64,000 nucleotides of DNA from Ceratothoa steindachneri (taxonomy: Eukaryota; Arthropoda; Malacostraca; Isopoda; Cymothoidae): the NCBI GenBank assembly GCA_963969495.1, contig OZ018324.1, positions 143,614,855 through 143,678,854 of the forward strand. The letters are read 5' to 3'. The translations under genes and the position numbers were made by a program. Each line of letters begins with the position of its first letter. The first letter of the stretch is position 1. A model generated the notes under the pieces. The model did no database searches, was not told where the DNA came from, and worked only from the letters and a program-made list of their open reading frames with translations. Positions 44,980 through 55,329 of the stretch are shown here, piece after piece.

Positions 44980-46031
44980 AACTAATTTCTTTAACTATTA
45001 GTCTTTTAATTATAACATCTATATTATATAAGCTAGGGGAAAAGTTAAAATTATTACATTGGCTAATAAAAGCAAATTTAATGATATTCCTTTTTTTAGG
45101 GTCATTGGGACGATGAATCGATTTTTCCGAGTTCCAGTTAATTAGATAGTCTTTATCTGACATATGGACAAAGAAAGCATTGTTATCTTCCCCTCTTCGG
45201 AAATTACATTTATGTTGATTTGTCCGTAATATTTACTTAGACAACCAGAACACTCAACTGAATAAACTGCCCCCCCCCCAAACTTTTTCAATTATTACGT
45301 ACTATTAAATTCTTAATGGTCGTCTCATATTTAAAAGCAACATAAATGTTGAAGTTATTTAAAAGACGGAAAGATCACTAAAACAAAGAGAAAAAGGTAG
45401 AACTAAATTGTTATTACTATTAAATGTTGAAGTTATTTAAAAGACGGAAAGATCACTAAAACAAAGAGAAAAAGGTAGAACTAAATTGTTATTACTATTA
45501 AAAGGGAGAGTAGGGGTAGTTTGATAAAATGTCTTTCTAGCAGAAAAAAGACAGTTTTGAAGAAACGGGTAAGGGTAACAAAGTTTATGGCCAATTTCAA
45601 AGATATTGGAAAATTCCAAATGCATATATTCCGGGTTCACAACTCGTAATGCCCGTAGAAACATAGTAGAAAAAACAGAACGTGAACTTTTAAGGTGTGA
45701 GAAGAGTAAAAATGAATATAAGAATTTGAATTAGTAGGCTTACGAAAGATAAAGTATTTAAAACCTGTATGAGTTCTATGAATAAGAAGATCAAGAGAGG
45801 GAAGGGTTCTATTATTTTCCATCTCGTGGGTAAATTTAATTGAAGGGACGAGAGAATTGAGTCTGGTAAGAAAAACATTAACATCTTTGGGATTAGGCCA
45901 CAAGCAAATGAGACATCATTAATATACTCGTACCTGTACCAAACGATCGGGGCGTCAAGGATAGTAGGGAGAAGTTGTTTTAAAAAACACCCGATATGAG
46001 TTAGAAAGGACGATGAAAGACAATTCCCCAT
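44980..46031 (-). pseudogene. Penelope-like RT and GIY-YIG endonuclease pseudogene
   Basis: The minus strand begins in the RT with MGNCLSSSFLTHIGCF and WYRYEYINDV, where the active-site YVDD is replaced, then (45903-45637) NVFLTRLNSLVPSIKFTHEM, LPSLDLLIHRT and FRKPTNSNSYIHFYSSH, typical of Penelope RT thumbs. Next (45664-45437) comes MFLRALRVVNPEYMHLEFSN with IGHKLCYPYPFL. The endonuclease follows: VYSVECSGCLSKYYGQ near 45265-45220 (GIY and YIG motifs degraded), then (45163 downward) YLINWNSEKSIHRPNDPKKR and NNFNFSPSLYN. The RT N-terminus is missing (5' truncation), three frames are needed and the catalytic residues are altered, so it is dead. It would prime reverse transcription at nicked DNA. 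Confidence 0.85.
45344..45499. repeat. Exact tandem duplication, 78 bp x 2
   Basis: AAATGTTGAAGTTATTTAAA begins identical 78-bp units at 45344 and 45422. It lies inside the linker of the Penelope-like pseudogene and is recent. Confidence 0.95.
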
Positions 46032-46281
46032 GGCTAATCCTTTTTTTATTTATTTATTTACTGCTCTGTTATATACATCGTATTTTCCCCACTTTTCGAT
46101 ACTCGAGTCTTATAATCTCCCTCGTTAAGATATCTCCATTTCTTTTAATCTGTTACCTTTCCGTCTTCTCAGTTTGACCTTACTACCTGCTTCTTGTAAT
46201 TCTTCATGTGAATATTTACCTTTCCCCTTCCGTCTTCCTCATTAGTGATTTCTTATTTTTGAGGCGGTCTTTTATACTTTT

Positions 46282-46284
<3 letters not shown>

Positions 46285-46332
<48 letters not shown>
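46285..46332. repeat. AT dinucleotide tract
   Basis: Borders the right inverted arm of the Penelope-like element, mirroring the tract at 44513-44568. Confidence 0.95.
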
Positions 46333-46335
<3 letters not shown>

Positions 46336-47909
46336 CTTTTGGTTGGAAGGAAAGAGATAAAGAACAAGGAAATACGTATATATACAGTTATACATACGGG
46401 AAATATGGGGAATGTAAATAAAGGACAACTCTGACAGAATACAGATTAATAGGTAATCGGGAAACATTAATTACTCGTTAATCGGCTTTTAATGGAATAT
46501 TACAAATCAGTTATACAGAAGGAATATTTAAATGTCTGAAAGTGGGTCGATTATCGTGAAATTAAAGCAAATGATCGTTTTACCCATAATGGGGTCAGCT
46601 CGAGGAAGGGAGAAGGCCAATGGACGTCGCCCCAGGTCGAATATCCTGATGGTGACGAGGAAGAAGGGAAGGAGGGGCAGACAACGAGTTAACGATCTTT
46701 GTTGGAGACGGACGATGGCACCTGTGCTCCAGAGAAGTACAACCTCCAACGACTCGGCACGAAGTCTAACACGGGAAACTGGATATTCTTGAGGCGTGGG
46801 AAGTACAGATGAGACGATAGGAATCCTGGCTAATCCTTCGGGTACGAAAAGGATTCGAGGCTTGCTCGGAACAGAGTAAGGTTTACAAAATAGATGGGTC
46901 TGCTTGGTGAGATCCGATCTCGCGGTATAACCGAATACCGGGGAACTTGAGGAAAAAGACACAACGATCTGAACCAAAGGCGATTGGTTCTCAATCTAAC
47001 CAGAGTCTCAAAAATCCAGGGTATTTATATGACAGCTATATTTGATGCTCAATCAATGGGAGGCACAGTGGTCTGGCAGAATAATTCTGGTGCCTAGAGA
47101 GATTAGCGTTTGTAGCCCACCCTAGGTCTTAATGGCCTCCCATGATGTGGGCGGGAGACTCGGCAGGCAGACTGCAAAATACGTAGATTACCGTTTTCAC
47201 GGTGAGATTAAAGCTTTTAGCGCCCTCAACTATATTAACTGCACCTGCGAGGCAGCTGGCAGATATTTCAAATCTTTCTTTCTCTCCCGCTTCTTTGGAC
47301 TCTCACGTTACTAAACGTCGAGGTAGCTTTTAGAACGGAGTGAGGGAAGAAATTTAAAGGGGCAAATTAAGGGGATATTCCTCTTTGACTACTATTTCCT
47401 TACAGAGAACGAGTATTTTTATTATGAGATCTATTTATTTATTTAATTAATATTTATTTAGCTGTTTATTTATTTAATAAGCACCTAATATTAAGAAGGA
47501 AACTTGTATTGGATATTTCGCTTGATCATCGAACTTTAGTTGTATAATTTAGTTAAAAACGCCGCGATTTAATGATTTAGATGGTTTTAGCTAACAAAGT
47601 TAATCGTAACTTTACTGTTTAATTAATGGAATTTAATACACCACTAACTATACCTCCAGAGCTCATTTACCAAGGATAAAACACTTAATATAGACATTTC
47701 TGCTTGTATTTATCTATAATAAAGAGTTCGTTCAGCCTTATTTTTCACGAAGGGGTTTATCGTTAGAACTGTGATCGTATGATAACTCACTTCTGGTTAT
47801 ATGTTGTGACTCACGAACTCATAGGGGCATCTAAAATCAGTTATTCAACTACACTTGACTCAGATTACTCCTATAATTTCCCTTATGCCCTTTAATTCTT
47901 CTTTTCCAT
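46333..47909. other. Unassigned; includes a 149-codon minus frame
   Basis: The stretch 46528-47330 is GC-richer than its surroundings and contains the minus frame 46977-46528 (149 codons, no recognised domain, Arg/Leu-rich). A plus-strand frame overlaps it, so it may be non-coding sequence of an old transposon. The rest (47340-47900) is AT-rich, with short TTTATTTA-type repeats near 47420-47480. Confidence 0.35.
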
Positions 47910-48734
47910 TGTGGAAGAATATAGCTAATATGATCTGGAGGTGCACCTTGAAACCTTAAAAGTCATGTGGCCTTAACCCTGAGAAGCAAAGATGGAATCG
48001 GGTAAACAAGGCCTTATCAGACCATCTGTGCTTATCTTACGAGGCCTATTTCCGGCACCCAGGGCGATTTAATCTCGCTTCCCATACTCGTGACGCGAGA
48101 AAGAACCCGAAGGGCTATTCGACCGTCTCCTTACCTCGGATCTCTCTCCCCCTTCCCTCAGCCGAAAGCCGGTGAATTTAAATCAACAAGAGAGCACGCC
48201 GTGGCTCGAGGCAATTTCGCAGCCCACCGACTACCTATATAACCGGAGATTCTCCCTCTGTATAACTAATGCAGCACGCCCACCCACGAAGGCACATTAC
48301 GTTCTCTAGTTAGATCCTCCGTGGATTATTCGAGTACCAACGGCTAGAATCTCCCCGCCGTGGACATCGCCCTAGTCAATTGGCAGCTCCTTACAACGGC
48401 CGTTCTTCCGTGAATTCGCGCCAGTACTCCCCCATCGACAACTCTGAGAATAAAAATATTCAAATGTTACATCCTCGCCTCCTCGAGTTAAATTCCATTC
48501 GAAGCTGCGGACCTCGTTATAATCCGGTCTTCGCAAATAATTGTTATTATTTGTATTTCGGCTTAGTGTAGCCCGTTTTAGGTCTACAATCCGAGGTAGG
48601 TAAGTACCAGCTTTAATCTCTTCGATTTGTTGATACCAAGTGTGTTAGCATTCACTAAATAACCTTGAACGACTCTCGGCCTTCGTTTACCTTAAAGCAA
48701 ATCTGTATTCTCTTAATTTGGATAATTATTACCA
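47910..48734 (+). repeat. 5' LTR of the older element
   Basis: Starts TGTGGAAGAA and ends ATTATTACCA. It is followed by an AT tract (about 48753-48785) and then TGGTGTCAGGTGT at 48796, a primer-binding-site candidate shared with the younger element. Confidence 0.75.
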
Positions 48735-48749
48735 TGCATATATAGTAAT

Positions 48750-48791
<42 letters not shown>

Positions 48792-49221
48792 AATCTGGTG
48801 TCAGGTGTTGTTTTTTTAAAAAGGTCTTTTAAGAGATCTTTTAAAAAGTTCCTTCTATTTCTTTGTATTCTATTAAGGCTGAGTAGCGTTCAAGTTATAT
48901 TTAGATTCGTGAAACGATCCTTCCATATTTAATTGTTGTGTGTGTCTATCTAGACCGTTAACCTTTTTTAACTCAAGTTGCTGGAGACGTGGTTTCTCCT
49001 TTAGGTCTTTTTAATCTTAAGGTCATTAGTACCCTTAGCCCTTTTGAACCGGTTAAGGCTGAAGTTTTTTATTTGTGTACATTTTTAGGGAGTGTAGATT
49101 TTATTTAGCGAAGCAAGACCTCCGAGAATATTAGAGCATATTCTTTTCTTGTGCGTATTTTGCGCTCATCTAGGTCGTTAAACACGTCGGGTGGCTGCGG
49201 TCAATTGAAATTCCGCACAAA

Positions 49222-50270
49222 ATGTCCTCTTTAGACAAATATAAATTGCGAGGCGAATCCCTCGTATTAACCGACAAAGACCTCTTTTCATAAATCCAGG
49301 AAGAAGAGAGGCAAAAAAGACCAGAAAAAAGACAACGAGAAGAGCAAGAAAGAGCAGAAAAAAGAGAACGAGAAGAACAAGAAAAACAGAGAGGAGAGAA
49401 ATTCGAGAGTAAAGAGAGAGAGAAAGTCTGACATCATGAACTGGAGCTAAATCGCGCCCGGACTGAAACCTTCTCAATTAACTCGGGTAAGGAAGCGCCG
49501 CAGTTCCCGCAAGTCAAGCTGCCCACATTCAAAGAAGGTGAGGACTTTGTATCTTATCTCACCTGCTTTGAGAATATATTCGAAGTTAATTATTGGGATA
49601 TCAAGGGAGGTAGTGTCGACAAACTACTCCCCCTTCTTAGCTCGCAGCTCCGGGACATTTTTATTTCCCTTTCCTTGGAAGCCACCATCGACTAGTACAC
49701 GACCAAGTCTGAGCTGTTGACAGCTTACAACATGACCCCCGACTTTTACTGTTCAAACTTTCGATATGCCCAAATCCAACCAGGTCAGACCTTCCGTAAA
49801 TTTGGTTACACACTCCAGCGAAATTTTAATCTTTGGTTGGACAGTTCGAAAATTGTCCACGATTATTAATCTTAGTTGACTTTGTCCTTAAAGATCAGTT
49901 ATTGGCTGCGCTGCCCACAAAAATCTGCGCATTTGTGAAGGAATGAAGGTGCTACACCATTAAGGAGTGCATTGAATAGGTGGATGTCTACGTGGTAAGC
50001 CATAACCTCTATCCAAAGGAGAATAAGAAGACTGCCCCTTCTTCTCCCAAGTCCAAGATTAATAACTCACGATTCCCTCCGTGTAATGCCCCTAAGTTTT
50101 TTAAGGTCTTGGGCCCCTCTAAACACAGAAGATTTCTCTTATGGGAACCCAGAGATATCAAGCCTCTTATTCCCAATTATCCTGCGTCGTCATTCCCCAG
50201 GAGACCGCTATTTTGTTTTACGTCCAGAATGGAAGGTCATGTACGTACGAAATGTCCATAGAACTTACAG
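49222..50270 (+). pseudogene. Gag pseudogene of the older LTR element
   Basis: Begins at ATG 49222 with SSLDKYKLRGESLVLTDKDL, like the start of the younger gag, and a stop follows. A Glu/Arg/Gln coiled coil covers 49295-49420. A capsid-like region follows, LPTFKEGEDFVSYLTCFENI with LLPLLSSQLRDIF, of the SCAN/retroviral-capsid-related type seen in such elements. A zinc knuckle remnant FCFTSRMEGHVRTKC at 50208-50258 has its second Cys replaced by Ser. At least four stops interrupt it. It shows what the younger element has deleted. The protein would form the cytoplasmic particle around element RNA. Confidence 0.75.
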
Positions 50271-50419
50271 CTCCAAAATAACCCCGTTCACCAAGTCTAC
50301 CAAGTGAGCGCAGCTCCTGTTTCCCCATCATCTTGCCCTGAAATCCCAACACCTATCTCGCTGTATAGCCCCCCTGGATATCAAGTCAATTTTCTCGTTG
50401 ATAAAAGCTAAGCCGGAGT

Positions 50420-50580
50420 CGTATATGGATGCCGAGTATCCACTCTCGTTTGTGATACAGTGTGCACGTGCATCGTATTGTCAAATGAATTACTTCTCTC
50501 AGTGTCCCCTGACCACAAAATGTTTGCAGTAGTTCATGACCTCCTGGACGCGCGAGCCGCTTCCCCATTTTGAAGTACTG
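50420..50580 (+). pseudogene. Aspartic protease remnant
   Basis: CRVSTLVCDTVCTCIVLSNE aligns with CRVSTLVRDTGCTCFIVSDE of the younger element. The catalytic DTG reads DTV. A stop follows within about 40 codons. It would cleave the gag-pol polyprotein. Confidence 0.75.
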
Positions 50581-51439
50581 CCTTGAGTGCCAATATTTCA
50601 TCGGCTTTGCTGAAGTCGTTTCAGCCCCTATAAACTTTTGCTCATTCTCGATGGAACAGTGTCCCCAGGTGTCCTCCAACCATGTGGCTCAGCCCGTTGT
50701 TACGCAGGCCAAGGCATAGTGAGAATCACAGACACAAGCTCCCTTTGAAACTACCTGCGTCGATGAGTTTAGCAACGTCAAGAGCGAAAAATTCGCCTGA
50801 GAACAGAAGAAGTGCAAAACCCTTCTTCCCCTGTGAGAGAAAGCTCGGAGCCATGAGCAAGATTCCTTCCGTGGCCACAAAACTGCGTCTTACCCCGTAA
50901 AAAAAGGCCTGTTGTACCGCGCTTCCTCGGATAGTAATAACAACAAGGCTTATTCGCTGGGCGTTCCACGTCCTCACGTCTCGCCCGTTCGTGAAACTGG
51001 ACAAGACAGGGTGTTACCTGGCCATTTTAGATACAATATTGGAAAATTGCTAATGGTAAAAACCCCTTTTACCACCCTGTTCTTCTCTATCACAAACAGT
51101 ATTTGCGAAGAATTTCCAAGAAGTTATTCGGTGAAGAATCAGCTGTGGAGACTAACTACCTAATGGATTCACTTAACGTGATACAGGTCGTTTGCGTGGA
51201 GCAGGATAAGGATTATCCTCTCTCTACCTTGCCGACGCCTCAGAATTGCCTCTCGCTGGATTAAACATTGACACACGGCTGAATCTCGAACAAAATAGTC
51301 AGCTGCAGCAACTTTTAAATAGCTTTGGAGACCTAATCTCTGAAGTCCCTGGTTGTGCTACTCAATTTGAGCATGACATCACTCTTACCACCTAAGAGCC
51401 CATCCGTTCGAAGCTGTATCCTCTCCGTATTCACTTGAG

Positions 51440-52640
51440 GCAAGCGTTTAATTCGTAGGTTGAGAACTTGCTGAAGCTTAATATTATCGAGCCCTCCAAT
51501 GATAGGTACTCTTCCCCTGTCGTGATAGTACGGAAGCCTAATCGTACGTACCGTATGTGCGTCGATTTTTATAAGCTAAACTCCGTTATTGTCTTCGATG
51601 CTGAAACGGTTCCCCTAATCGACCAAAACCTCCATCTCTTTGAAGAAGCAAAATTTATCTCCGAGTTAAACCTTTGCAAGGCCTTTTACCAAATTCCCCT
51701 TCGGAAAAGCGTACGAAAATCTACGGCATTCCCGACCGATAAAGGCCTTATACAGTTCCGTCGACTCCCCTTTAGATTAGTCACAGCCTGCAGTAACTAT
51801 AATAGGATGACGCATAGAATCCTAGGCGGGTTGTCAAACGTCACCTTTTATTCTGAGAACATATACGTTGCCACTGAAATTGGGACCAGCATTTAGTCTC
51901 CCTCCAAGCACTGTTGAGTAGGCTACGCGAGCTTGGCCTCATGATTGGCCTTAACAAGTGCCACTTTGCCTATGACACGATTAAGTATCTGAGTTTTAAC
52001 ATCGGAAAGAACCAAATTGGACCCGGAGAGGATAAGGTCGGGGCCATAGTCGAGATGCCCCTCCCATGTACTAAAAAACAACTCGGATTCTTCATAGGAT
52101 CAGCCTTGTTTTCCAGGCGATTCGTCCCTAATTCGCGACCTTTGCCGCCCCTTCATGTTTGCTCTTCCAGAAGAACTCTCCGGATCGTATCGTGTGGAAA
52201 TTGAAGGCTACTTCCCAATTCCATCAGTTAAAGGGCAAATTAGCGTCCGCTCCCGCCCTGAGACTGCCGAACCCTAATAAGCCGTTCGGAATAAGGACGG
52301 ACGCTTGTAACGAGAGCATTGGTTGTGTGCTCCTGCAGTATGGTGAGGACAGCGAAAGCTGCCCTGTGGCTTACGCAATCTGCAAGTTATTACCGCGCGA
52401 TAAGAATTAGGCCGTTATAGAACGGGAATTTTTGGCTATAGTATGGGGTTTCCAGAAGTTAAAAAGGTATCTAATAGGAAAAAAGTTCATAATGGAGACG
52501 GACCACCGCCCTCTTGCATACCTTCGTAATGTCAATAATAATAACGGGCGCCTTATGCTCTGCAGCCTACTGCTTCAGGAATACCAGTTTAAAATTTGGT
52601 TCATTAAGGGTCTGATAATTGTGTAGCAAATAGCCTCAAC
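51440..52640 (+). pseudogene. RT and RNase H pseudogene of the older LTR element
   Basis: The frame 51468-51896 contains NIIEPSNDRYSSPVVIVRKP, RMCVDFYKLN, FISELNLCKAFYQIPL and FRRLPFRLVTA. The active site is FYSENIYVATE in place of a YVDD-type motif, so both aspartates are lost. Two frame changes later, 51914-52204 carries IKYLSFNIGKNQIGPGEDK and MPLPCTKKQLGFFIGSA. RNase H follows at 52159-52626: GIRTDACNESIGCVLLQ, EREFLAIVWGFQKLKRYLIG and ETDHRPLAYLRN. It ends at FIKGLIIV with a stop, and no integrase zinc finger or DDE domain appears downstream. Gypsy-type identity is clear from motif order. Confidence 0.85.
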
Positions 52641-52818
52641 TGTAACCTCTTGGACACTAACCTCAGCTAAACGGCCCATTATGAAACATACCTATTGCTT
52701 ATTGTATATATAATATTTTGGCCACAATTTAATTTGTAGGCTAAGCACAGAAAGAAAAAAAGAAAGAACCCCTCTTTGTAATATAAACACTGCCTGTATA
52801 TTTTATCCTGTACTCTTC

Positions 52819-53027
52819 TGACGTCAAACGTTCCCCTATGTATAATTATTTTCTTTTTTGTCCATTTCCATTTAATTGTGTCATTGTTTATTGCTTTATT
52901 TGGAATGTATGATATTTTCATTGACGTCAAATTTTCCCCTATGTATAATTATTTTCTTATTTTGTTCATTTCCATTTAATTGTGTCATCGTTTATTGCTT
53001 TATTTGGAATGTATGATATTTTCATTG
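52819..53027. repeat. Tandem duplication, 103 bp x 2
   Basis: TGACGTCAAA..TTCCCCTATG starts units at 52819 and 52922 with few mismatches. It lies in the non-coding 3' interior of the older LTR element. Confidence 0.9.
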
Positions 53028-53244
53028 CTCCTTTGTAAATTACTTTTTTTTCTCTCTCTGATGTTAAGTAAACTCATGTCAGTCAGTTTTTAGTTGTGTA
53101 CACCTGTGTGACACGGGTCAGCATGCTCCTTTAAAATTGTCCCCCTTCTTGACACTCCGTGTCGGAAAAAGCCTTTCCTTTTTTATGATGCCCCTTTTCT
53201 TCCCATTCGTCTGAGAAAAGCCTCATCTTTCGAAAACGAGGAGA

Positions 53245-54152
53245 CGTGGAAGAAGAGGGTCTAATAGGATTTAGTGGTGAAACTTTTTCACTTAAAAGAG
53301 CCATGTGGCCTTAACACTGGAACAAAGAGCGTGAGAAGCAAGGAAGGAATCGGGTGAACATGGTTTTATTAGACCATATGTGTTTATCTTACGAGGCCTA
53401 TCTCACGCGCAGCGTGTCGATTTAATCTCGCCTCCAATACTGCTGAAGCGAGAAAGAACCCAAAGGACTATTCGACTGGCTCCTTATCTCGAACCGTCCA
53501 CCCATTAGCCGAAAGCCACCGACTTCAAATCCCAGGAGAGCACGCAGACACATTACGTTGAAATCCTATGTGGTTAATTTGGGTACTGACGGCTAGAATC
53601 TCTCCGCCGTGGATATTGCCCCAGTCAATTAGACGTTCTTCCGTGAATTTGCGCTAGTACTCCCTCATCGAGAACCCTGAGGTAGAACCAATTATCCATC
53701 ATCAGTATCCTGAGGTAGAAACAGTACCTTCCCCCTTTCGAGAACTCAAAGGTAAAACATATTCGCTTGTTGCATCCTCGCCTCCCTGAGTTAGCTTCCC
53801 TTCGACGCTCACCTTGTGCAAGACGTCGACACTACGGACCTTGTTATGATCTGGTCTCCTCAAATAAATTGTTATTATTTGTAGTTCCGCTTAGTGTAGT
53901 CCCTTTTAAGACTCCGATCCAAGTTAGGTAAAACATATTTGCCCCTTTGCCCCTTTGCTGACACCTAGTGTGTCCATTACTTATGTTCATGTATCCCACT
54001 TAAACCTGTTTTTTTATATATCTAATAATTTTTTTTTTTTTGTTAGTAAAAATTATTTTTGTAGCATTCTTTAAATAACCTTGAACGACTCTCGGCCATC
54101 ATTTAACCTTTAAGCCAATCTGCTCTCTCTTATTTTTGCTAATTATTACCCA
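53245..54152 (+). repeat. 3' LTR of the older element
   Basis: It is preceded by a purine-rich GAAAACGAGGAGA (53232-53244), a polypurine tract candidate. Relative to the 5' LTR it has extra sequence near 53660-53760 and 53935-54065. It ends TAATTATTACCCA. Confidence 0.7.
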
Positions 54153-54232
54153 GACACAAGGGGACGAATTCTCCACCATTTTCATTAACCCCCTCCCCAA
54201 CTGGTCAGGACAAGCTATTAACATGTAATTCT

Positions 54233-54271
<39 letters not shown>

Positions 54272-55329
54272 CTATAACACGACACATATTATCCGCTCCT
54301 TAACGATTTTACTTCCGTTATAGAGTGAATATGCGCAAGTTGTACAACATGCTTTGAAAAGGGGAACGAATAATTGGGCTGTCTGGGTAGTAAAAGTATA
54401 TAGGTATGAAGTTTTTAAACTAGAAAATTTCATTATAATTTATTTCTAGAAGTATATACTTCCAATAGTATGTAGATAGGAATGTACATAATGTCATGTA
54501 CTTAAATTGAGAACACAAGTAAATAATCTAGGTGTGAATGCATATACATCAACCAGGCATGTTCAACGCATTACACTTAAAATGGGTATAAAGTATGCAG
54601 ATCGTTCCAACCTTTCTTCTCTACTGAACATCAAGAAAAATGTTGCCTATTTCTTCCATACATCTCGAATTGGGTAACCAGATAGTTTTTAAATTTATCG
54701 GACACTTTTCTCGTATTTCATCCACCACCGTATCCAGTTTCCTTTCCAACTACTACGCCATCCCGCTGTTTGAGGCCATGATGTGTCAGCAGTTAGGGAG
54801 TAGTACATGACCTAATGCTTTCGGAGTTGCCCTGGAATGCAACGACAGAAATCACTACGAAATGAATCGGGTACTAAAAAGCAGAAGGTGCACCGCTGCA
54901 TATTGATTGGTGTGTGGGTGAAAGCAACGATGATTATGATGTAATCACTTGTGTGTTTGTATATTTATGAATGGACGATGTTGAGGGGAAAGAGTTTAGG
55001 ATTTATTTGAAGAAGTAATGGCCAATTATTAGAATTGCTTTTTAAATCTTCGATATCACTCGAGTACACTTCTCTTTGATATCCAATCCTTCTTTCACCT
55101 CTTGATTCCCTTAATACTCCAGCATCAGGATATTCTGGGGTTTCAATTTTAAGTCTCTGCCTATCTGGGTGTATTAGTAACTCGATTTGTGTGTGTGAGT
55201 GTAGGTGTTTTTGTATGTCCCATTGACTTTATTAAAATGATTTTAAATGATTGAGTATGGTTGTTTCTCTTGGCGCCTGTGTTCAATTATGAGTTTATAT
55301 GCCTTAGTGTCGTGTGATACTATAACCGC
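54153..55329. other. Unassigned; AT tract at 54236-54266
   Basis: Apart from the short AT dinucleotide tract, nothing is recognised. Confidence 0.45.

Larger units (their letters stand above)
44569..46290 (-). mobile_element. Penelope-like element between inverted repeats
   Basis: The sequence at 44680-44912 recurs inverted at 46060-46290. Mirrored blocks are GAAAGACCGCCTCAAAAA, GAGGAAGACGGAAGGGGAAA, GAAGCAGGTAGTAAGGTCAA and GTGGGGAAAATAC. The interior encodes RT and GIY-YIG fragments on the minus strand. Both outer ends meet long AT tracts (44513-44568 and 46285-46332). At 44615-44642 (minus) there is a TTGATAA, six-pair hairpin, GAAA arrangement like the hammerhead cores of Penelope pseudo-LTRs. 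Penelope-like elements often carry inverted or tandem partial copies, so the arrangement fits the group. Confidence 0.8.
47910..54152 (+). mobile_element. Older Gypsy-type LTR retrotransposon, degraded
   Basis: Direct repeats at 47910-48734 and 53245-54152 share GTGGCCTTAAC.CTG, GAATCGGGT.AACA, TTATCTTACGAGGCCTAT, GCGAGAAAGAACCC and AACCTTGAACGACTCTCGGCC, with many differences. The interior order is gag, zinc knuckle, protease, RT, RNase H, as in the younger element at 23643-29518, but with capsid and RT present. No integrase follows RNase H here either. No target duplication is visible. Stops and frameshifts occur throughout. Confidence 0.85.

Noticed and set aside
50682..51163. Frames of 72-92 codons on both strands near 50.7-51.1 kb
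   Set aside because: They fall between the protease and RT remnants of the older LTR element, where the linker of the polyprotein is expected; none keeps a recognisable domain.
54153..54160. Target-site duplication for the older LTR element
   Set aside because: Bases after 54152 (GACAC) do not match those before 47910 (TCCAT); no duplication can be supported.
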